A stretch of DNA of 43,897 bases from a virus, in the IMG/VR virus record IMGVR_UViG_3300032174_000014, positions 1-43,897 of that record; one strand, 5' to 3'. How positions within the stretch are numbered: the first letter of the stretch is position 1; every line of letters starts with the position of its first letter. The notes below the pieces were generated by a model. That model was not told the DNA's origin. It saw only the letters and a program-made list of their open reading frames with translations, and made no database searches. Both the position numbers and the translations under genes were made by a program. Shown in pieces: positions 38,624 to 43,897 of this stretch.

Positions 38624-40621
38624 TTAAGCCGCTTCGGCGGGCTGCGCTGCCTGCTGCTGTTCGGCTAATTCCTGTTCGTGATCCCGGTCAGCCGCGTTCT
38701 GAACGTGCTCGTGCAGCCTGTCAGCCGCGCCTTCCTGCTGCTGGTGAATGAGTTGGCCGAAGCCGAGAACCGCTTCAAGTTTCGTCGCCATGGTAGAGCT
38801 ATCCAGATCGGTCTTTGACCCGATGCGCGCGACTTCGATCTGCGTGAGTGAGGCCAGCACTGCTTTTTTCCATTCTAGGCTGGTTTCCTCCGCGACCTTG
38901 TGAGCCCCGGCCGCAGCCTTCATCTGCTCGACTTGGCCCTGAGCCGCAATCTTCGGATCAGGCGGGGGCGGCGTGCTCTGCTTCTGCTTGATCTTGTCCA
39001 GCATCGGCTTCTTGACCGAGTTGGGCAGCGGCGAAAGCTCCAGTGCGATTTCCGGGAACTGCTGCAAAAACTGCGGCCCGAGCGATTGCAGCACCATCAT
39101 GCTGTCGCCCTGTAGGTTCACCGCGTCCGGCCCTTCATCAATGATGATATCCACGTCGAGCGAACCGATGGCGTTGACCAGAGCCGGACGGCCGTACTGA
39201 TCGATCTGCAATTTGTTGATCTGGAAATACTGCGCGATATTCTGGTCATCCGTGACACGAATCCATCTTTCCGCAGTCCAATAACGCTGAATGATATTCC
39301 AGATATCGCGGTAAACCCTGATTTTCCAGTTCTTGTAGGCTGACAAGTACGGGCCGAGCTCGGCAATGCCCGCCTGTTGTAGCAACTGGATAGCACGGCC
39401 CGAGCTATCTTCAAGTCCCTGCCCGATCAGAGCCGGATTAGGCCCGAAGTTCTCAATCTCATTCTTGGCCTCCTGGAGCATTTCCAGTTGGCCCTTGAAG
39501 TCTTGATATTTCGAGTTGTCGTCCGGCTCCATTTTCAAGCCGGGGTTAACCTCGACCCAACCGTCATTCTTCGCCCACTCCCGGCGGGCTACCTCGATAT
39601 CGTCAACCGCGCCTTTCTCACTGATGACGCGCCGCGTATTGAGGCCATGGAGTGCCTTGGACCGGCGATGATTAACCTCGTCCTGCGGGCTTTTCAGGTT
39701 CCGCACGAACCCATAGCGGTCGCCGTCATGATCGACCGAGGCGGAAAACATCCGATAGCGCGGGAAGGTCTTGCCCCGCTCGTCAACGAAGGGCGACACA
39801 CCCTGCATCAGAACCGTATTGCCGACGTATAGGCACCAGCGCCACTTACCGCCCTTGATGTACCATTGATCGACGAGACGGAGCTTCTTTTCGTTCGTAT
39901 TGACCCAGTTTTTCTCCCGGTCGAATTCGTTGACCGTGATCAGGTCGGTTCCCGATTCCAGCAGATCATCGATCTCGTCAGCCTTGTCCGGCGCGATCTC
40001 CTTAGCCTGCTCGGCGTCAACCCATTTGGCAACGCCCAGAAATCGCGCGTCGGTAAAGCCTTCATCGAAGGAGCGCGGGTCATAGAAAAACCCGTCCCCG
40101 TACGCGATGTGCATCTCAAGGCTGGGATCGCCCTCGTCTCCGGGTACAAGATCGTATTCGATCCCGGCAATGCCATCGATCCCGCCAGCACGGGCAATGC
40201 GAGATGATTTGGATTTCCAGTCGTTGTTGTCGAGAACGAACCGAAGCGTTGCCGTGGCCAGTTCGGCGCCCTCGTCATGCTTGGGCGTGCGGGCGTATGC
40301 CTTCGGGTCCTGCCGAAGCCGTTCGACCAAGCCCACAACAGCATCGATCTTGCGAACGATCCGATTTGACGTGACGACCGGCTGCTTACGATCCCGTAGC
40401 TTGGCGATCTCGTCGCGCGTCCATTGGTCACCGTGGTAGTAATGGCGGGCATCTACCATTTCCCGCGCTTCGGCATCCTTGGCCGCCGCATAGTCCTGGT
40501 ACTGCCGTCGCAGGCGCGTGATATCGAAATAGTCGGCGTCTTTCCCCTGATCAATTGCGGGCGCGGGCTGCCGGGCAGCGGGCAATTGGGCCTGCGGTTG
40601 GGCAGTCTGAGTGGAAAGCAT
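38624..40621 (-). CDS. Portal protein, P22 gp1-like
   Basis: 665 aa. ARHYYHGDQWTRDEIAKLRDR...VTSNRIVRKIDAVVGLVE and SSGRAIQLLQQAGIAELGPY match P22-like portals, which form the dodecameric DNA channel. The C-terminal region is a long Gln/Ala/Glu-rich helix (barrel-like). Starts four bases after the 27-residue frame that follows TerL. Confidence 0.88.
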   Translation of the reverse strand: MLSTQTAQPQAQLPAARQPAPAIDQGKDADYFDITRLRRQYQDYAAAKDAEAREMVDARHYYHGDQWTRDEIAKLRDRKQPVVTSNRIVRKIDAVVGLVERLRQDPKAYARTPKHDEGAELATATLRFVLDNNDWKSKSSRIARAGGIDGIAGIEYDLVPGDEGDPSLEMHIAYGDGFFYDPRSFDEGFTDARFLGVAKWVDAEQAKEIAPDKADEIDDLLESGTDLITVNEFDREKNWVNTNEKKLRLVDQWYIKGGKWRWCLYVGNTVLMQGVSPFVDERGKTFPRYRMFSASVDHDGDRYGFVRNLKSPQDEVNHRRSKALHGLNTRRVISEKGAVDDIEVARREWAKNDGWVEVNPGLKMEPDDNSKYQDFKGQLEMLQEAKNEIENFGPNPALIGQGLEDSSGRAIQLLQQAGIAELGPYLSAYKNWKIRVYRDIWNIIQRYWTAERWIRVTDDQNIAQYFQINKLQIDQYGRPALVNAIGSLDVDIIIDEGPDAVNLQGDSMMVLQSLGPQFLQQFPEIALELSPLPNSVKKPMLDKIKQKQSTPPPPDPKIAAQGQVEQMKAAAGAHKVAEETSLEWKKAVLASLTQIEVARIGSKTDLDSSTMATKLEAVLGFGQLIHQQQEGAADRLHEHVQNAADRDHEQELAEQQQAAQPAEAA

Positions 40622-40624
40622 CGA

Positions 40625-40708
40625 TCAGCGCTTCCCTGGACGGCCATTAACCCAGCCGTAGTCGCGATTGGTCGGTGGCGGGACGGGGTTATAGGCAGGA
40701 ACGGCCAT
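40625..40708 (-). CDS. 27-residue frame between TerL and portal
   Basis: Begins MAVPAYNPVPPPTNRDYGWV. Its ATG overlaps the terL stop by one base (TAATG) and it ends four bases before the portal start. Pro/Tyr-rich. Could be a conserved micro-protein or a translational link. Confidence 0.45.
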   Translation of the reverse strand: MAVPAYNPVPPPTNRDYGWVNGRPGKR

Positions 40709-42183
40709 TAGAGGGTTTTCCATGCGTTGTTGGCGGACGGCGTAGCGCCTACAGCCTTGTAGCCGGAGACGTTCTTGGGCTTCTCAGGCTCTTTGATCTT
40801 CATGCCACTGGTCATCTTGGCGAGGAGCTGTCCGACAAGGCCGAGCGCATCAACCTGATCGTCATGCTTGCCCGCCGGGAAGCTCAGCAGCTCGCTCCGC
40901 AGCGCCGGATACCAAGGGGCACCGATCGGCACGTAAAGCCCTTCAGAGGCCATCCTGCCGCGAATGGACTGTGCTCTAACAGCCTTGTCGCCTCGGGTCG
41001 GAAACTGATCGCGGAATACGTAAGCCTTGCGCTCGCGTTGCCTGCGTTCGAGAAACGGTCCAACACCAGATTTGATCTGGCCTTGCTCCTCAGCCCAGCC
41101 GATGGGCTTCCATTCGGTTACGAGGTCGCAGAAGGCTTCGACCCAGATATCGGAAGCGGATTGTTTGCGCCAGAGGTCGAGGAGATACATTCGTCCTTCG
41201 GGATCGATGCCCACGACGGCATGAACGGTAAAGTCGCCGCCGTCCGCCGTAACTGCGTAATCTGATCCGCCGTAAACCCTGAGCGTGTTTCGATCTGGCG
41301 CTTTGTCATACGGTTTCAGCCATTCAGCCTTGAAGTAGTCGCCGTCTTCCGGGGCTGGCCGCTGCTGATAAAGAGCCGACCAATCGCGCGGGCCAACTGC
41401 ACGTCGCTTGCGGTCAAGCTCTGCCTTGCCTTCCCATTCAGGCCAAAGAGGTTCACCCGCGCTCCTGCCAAGCGGATCGTCACCTTCGGCAATAGCTGGA
41501 AGCGAAATAACCTCCCACTGATCGCCGCCGGTTTCCATGTCGGCCAGCAAACGCCCAGCAAGATCATCTTCGTGCCATCGGGTCTGGATTAGAACGATCC
41601 GCCCGCCCGGCTTAAGTCGAGTATAAAGGTCGGATTTATACCAGTCCCAGACCTTCTCACGGACGGTCTCGCTGTCAGCATCCTCTCGGCTACGGACTGG
41701 ATCGTCGATGACAACCAGGTCAGCTCGTCGTCCAGCAATGGCCCCGCCGATACCGGCTGCGAAATATTCGCCTCCATGATCAGTCTCCCATCGCCCGGCA
41801 GCTTGACTATCAGGCGCAAGACCGGCTCCTAGAACTAGATGATGTTCGCTCACCAGATTGCGAACGCGACGGCCCCATTTCTCCGCAAGTTCCGCCGTGT
41901 GCGACGCGGCTATCACGCAATGATCGGGATAGTTCCCGAGATACCATGGTGTAAACAAGATCGACGCATAGGTGGACTTCGCAGCACCGGGCGGCATGAA
42001 TACGGCCAGCCGGTCAACATCCCCGCGTGTAACGGCCTCTAGCTTACCGATCAACAGCCGATGATGACGAGCGGGCTCGAAGCCCGCGAACCGACACCAG
42101 TCAGTTAAGCTGCGACGGATCGACCGCCGCTGCAATAACGTCCTCGCCGCCTCCTGCCGCGATATAGGCGAGTTCATCATCAC
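40708..42183 (-). CDS. terL: Terminase large subunit
   Basis: 491 aa, usual length. N-terminal ATPase: Walker A MPPGAAKST (63-71), Walker B LVVIDDP (156-162). C-terminal RNase-H-like nuclease: GGSDYAVTADGGDF and HDDQVDALG (440-448) hold the catalytic acids. Pumps DNA into the prohead and cuts it. Overlaps the upstream small-subunit gene by 83 bases, though MMMNSPISRQEAARTLLQRR suits the family's N-terminus. Confidence 0.93.
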   Translation of the reverse strand: MMMNSPISRQEAARTLLQRRSIRRSLTDWCRFAGFEPARHHRLLIGKLEAVTRGDVDRLAVFMPPGAAKSTYASILFTPWYLGNYPDHCVIAASHTAELAEKWGRRVRNLVSEHHLVLGAGLAPDSQAAGRWETDHGGEYFAAGIGGAIAGRRADLVVIDDPVRSREDADSETVREKVWDWYKSDLYTRLKPGGRIVLIQTRWHEDDLAGRLLADMETGGDQWEVISLPAIAEGDDPLGRSAGEPLWPEWEGKAELDRKRRAVGPRDWSALYQQRPAPEDGDYFKAEWLKPYDKAPDRNTLRVYGGSDYAVTADGGDFTVHAVVGIDPEGRMYLLDLWRKQSASDIWVEAFCDLVTEWKPIGWAEEQGQIKSGVGPFLERRQRERKAYVFRDQFPTRGDKAVRAQSIRGRMASEGLYVPIGAPWYPALRSELLSFPAGKHDDQVDALGLVGQLLAKMTSGMKIKEPEKPKNVSGYKAVGATPSANNAWKTL

Positions 42184-42391
42184 TCATTCCGAGTGCGGCG
42201 TTGAGCTTGTGTACGTCATCGGTGGAGAATTGCGGTGCCTTGCCCCATCCACGATCAAGCAGAACCGAGGCCGCTGATACGCGGGCAGCAGGCGGCGCAT
42301 CGGGCTCACTCATGATGCGAGCAAGCGTTCTAACGGCGCTTTGTGTGTGGGAACGCGCCAATGATCTCAAATCGGTCGGGGCTTTAGCCAT
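42101..42391 (-). CDS. Putative terminase small subunit
   Basis: 96 aa. SHTQSAVRTLARIMSEPDAPPAARVSAASVLLDRGWGKAP is a motif common in small proteins directly upstream of terL. Probably recognises phage DNA for packaging. The 3' end overlaps terL by 83 bp. Assignment rests mainly on position. Confidence 0.65.
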   Translation of the reverse strand: MAKAPTDLRSLARSHTQSAVRTLARIMSEPDAPPAARVSAASVLLDRGWGKAPQFSTDDVHKLNAALGMSDDELAYIAAGGGEDVIAAAVDPSQLN

Positions 42392-42465
42392 TTAGGAAAG
42401 TTCCAGCCAATTCGGGCGCGGTTTGTGATTTTGTCTTTCGTGCATCGGATAATTTACCTGCATTG

Positions 42466-43065
42466 TCAAGATGGAGCGGGCAACCGAGCCGGATTCCGAG
42501 TGTCGGACCATGGACGTTGAGGCCCTGTCAGTCCGAAATGAACCGCCAAGGCATTCAGGCCATTCCAGAGATGCGTCAGTTCCTCATCCGAGCACGGCTG
42601 ATCCTGGATGACTACCCGGTTGATAATCATGTGCGTTACACGCGCCTGCTTTCCGGTGCATTGGCTGATGGCGTCGTGGGCGTCCATGTATGCATCAGTT
42701 CGCAGTTTGCAGATACAGACTTTCATGGGTTCGACGGGGCAATTCTTGTCCCCCAGGCACTCGTAAAAACCCCGTCCGGAACCTGATGTGCCCTTTGGAG
42801 CCGCCGCCATCGCCAAGTAGCTGCCGACGATGCGGGAATACCGTAGCCCGGATTCATAGAGATCGTCGCTGATGCGATTTGCGAGGTTAAGCCTGCCAAG
42901 GTAGCTCTCTCCCCGTTCCGTCGCACCCAGCCCGCCCGCTATTGATCTGCGGTGCGGCCAGTCGGCGGCCATGGCCCGATAATCCACGGGGGAACGTGCC
43001 AGAGCACCAGAAGCCGTCCGGCGGCCGGACTTGCGCTTGCGGCCCTTGCGGTTTTTGCCAATCAT
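42466..43065 (-). CDS. Conserved phage protein of replication region
   Basis: 199 aa from MIGKNRKGRK, ATGA-coupled to the small zinc protein. Basic N-terminus (GRKRKSGRRTASGALARSP), then Cys-containing core (FYECLGDKNCPVEPMKVCICKLRTD) and LTHLWNGLNALAVHFGL. Small proteins of this plan stand before terminase genes in several alphaproteobacterial phages; a regulator of late genes (antiterminator-like) is possible but not shown. Confidence 0.6.
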   Translation of the reverse strand: MIGKNRKGRKRKSGRRTASGALARSPVDYRAMAADWPHRRSIAGGLGATERGESYLGRLNLANRISDDLYESGLRYSRIVGSYLAMAAAPKGTSGSGRGFYECLGDKNCPVEPMKVCICKLRTDAYMDAHDAISQCTGKQARVTHMIINRVVIQDQPCSDEELTHLWNGLNALAVHFGLTGPQRPWSDTRNPARLPAPS

Positions 43066-43190
43066 GCCGTGCATAAGGGTTTATCCCGTTTTCGCTTGGC
43101 TCGCCAGCGCCGGAAGTATTCCGCCCGGTCACGCTGCGGCTTCTGGTGGAATTGGTGCCCGCACTTCGGGCATGTCAGGCACTTTGCCAT
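43062..43190 (-). CDS. 42-residue zinc-finger protein
   Basis: Begins MAKCLTCPKCGHQFHQKP with C4-x2-C7-x2-C10 and H12, H15, then a basic helix (RDRAEYFRRWRAKRKRDKP). Overlaps the next gene by ATGA. A DNA- or RNA-binding adaptor is plausible. Confidence 0.6.
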   Translation of the reverse strand: MAKCLTCPKCGHQFHQKPQRDRAEYFRRWRAKRKRDKPLCTA

Positions 43191-43232
43191 TGAGCAAGGC
43201 TACGCGGTTGTGCAACCTCAGTCAAGCGGAAA

Positions 43233-43889
43233 TCACGGAACGGCTCGCATCAGTTTCAGCAACGCATACGAAATCGGAATACCCGGCGCGGCGTATCTCG
43301 GTTCAACACCAGCATCCGCATATTCGGCCGCGCGCAGTCGGTCATTCGCTTCCTCGGCTCGCGCACGCTGCTGTTCGCGTTTGGCGGCGCTGATTATCTC
43401 GTCGTCGGTGTTGATACCCCAATTCGGCCCGTATTGCTCGTGTAATTGCTGGAGTGTGGGGCGTAGTTTTCGGTCAGCGGCAAGCTTTTCATCGGCCATG
43501 CGCCGCGAAGCAGCCTCAGAGGCTATCCGATGTTCGCGGTCGGCGCGTTCCACTACTTCACGCAAATCCTGCGTTTTCGGGTCACACCAGGAAATAATAT
43601 CAGCCGGCGTCGGCAGGAATTTGGTCGTGCTCGGAACGCCCGCCACGAGGTCGCCAGCCCCGCTGGCGACACAGCGCGGGTAATGCGCTAGCACTTGCGC
43701 GAGCGCGCCGATATAGCTGCCGCTCGCCTGCTGCCCGCCGTTGGCGTAACCGCGCAGCATGAGGCGAACGACTTCGATTGCCTCAGACAGAGCCAGCCGG
43801 TCGGCTAACGCCGTTCTCACGCTCCCAACGTCGCGCCTGTTCGGCCATGTCCCCGGCGAGGTCGCTAAGGCTTTGCTTACGTATTCCAT
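43233..43889 (-). CDS. Lambda P-like / helicase-loading replication partner
   Basis: 218 aa. The N-terminal half (IGALAQVLAHYPRCVASGAGDLVAGV...FLPTPADIISWCDP) is a widespread phage pattern associated with replication proteins; the C-terminal half is a charged helix. On the circle its start (43889 = 119) overlaps the O-like gene by 107 bases; a GTG at 43820 would reduce this to 38. It probably helps to load host DnaB with the O-like protein. Confidence 0.6.
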   Translation of the reverse strand: MEYVSKALATSPGTWPNRRDVGSVRTALADRLALSEAIEVVRLMLRGYANGGQQASGSYIGALAQVLAHYPRCVASGAGDLVAGVPSTTKFLPTPADIISWCDPKTQDLREVVERADREHRIASEAASRRMADEKLAADRKLRPTLQQLHEQYGPNWGINTDDEIISAAKREQQRARAEEANDRLRAAEYADAGVEPRYAAPGIPISYALLKLMRAVP

Positions 43890-43897
43890 TTCCGCTG
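43771..43897. repeat. Terminal direct repeat, right copy
   Basis: Identical to positions 1-127, showing that the sequence closes on itself. Confidence 0.95.

Noticed and set aside
42440-42469. Late promoter with TTGACA upstream of terS
   Set aside because: TTGACA is present on the minus strand at 42469-42464, but no acceptable -10 box stands at the right distance; it could at best be activator-dependent.

Overview
The window is a complete, circularly closed genome of a small tailed phage with a P22-like short-tail gene set. The first and last 127 bases are identical, so the molecule is a circle of about 43,770 bp and the repeat is most simply the overlap left by assembly. High GC, two genes with the alphaproteobacterial GcrA fold and an IS1595-family transposon point to an alphaproteobacterial host, plausibly of the Bradyrhizobium/Nitrobacter/Rhodopseudomonas kind (inference). 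No integrase, DNA polymerase, helicase or canonical tRNA gene was seen.

Layout. (1) A leftward early operon (about 4231 down to 13, continuing through the circle junction to 42466) holds a small repressor-like HTH protein, two GcrA-like regulators, several small proteins and a lambda O/P-like replication pair; four iteron-like repeats lie inside the O-like gene. (2) A rightward early operon (4331-15304) of about 30 small, often ATGA-coupled genes carries an SSB-like protein, an HNH nuclease, a D12-class adenine methyltransferase, an MmcB-like putative nuclease and a DUF1643 protein. The two operons diverge from a compact switch at 4232-4330 in which a 10-bp inverted repeat covers both -10 boxes. 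(3) 15514-20129 is a 4.6-kb IS1595-family transposon with matching 30-bp ends, sitting between the convergent early and late operons. Its cargo is a broken radical SAM gene, a MerR-like regulator, a ParB-like protein behind a perfect 18-bp palindrome, a highly structured RNA ending in a tRNA-type T arm, and three small genes. (4) The leftward late operon (42391 down to 20130) runs TerS, TerL, portal, two fibre/decoration-type proteins, scaffold, N4-gp56-type capsid protein, adaptor, gp10-like tail protein, a GNAT acetyltransferase, three ejection proteins, tail fibre, beta-helix tailspike, endolysin, putative holin, a lipoprotein and a run of tiny genes.

Working model: the O/P-like proteins recruit the host replisome; the HTH protein sets the balance of the divergent early operons; GcrA-like proteins and the methyltransferase may tune methylation-linked transcription in the host; the late operon packages DNA through a P22-like portal and delivers it with ejection proteins. 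The most unusual parts are the cargo-bearing transposon with its T-arm RNA, and a pseudoknot-capable intergenic RNA candidate just left of it (15364-15497). Functions are assigned by recognising motifs and gene order only; no database search was run.
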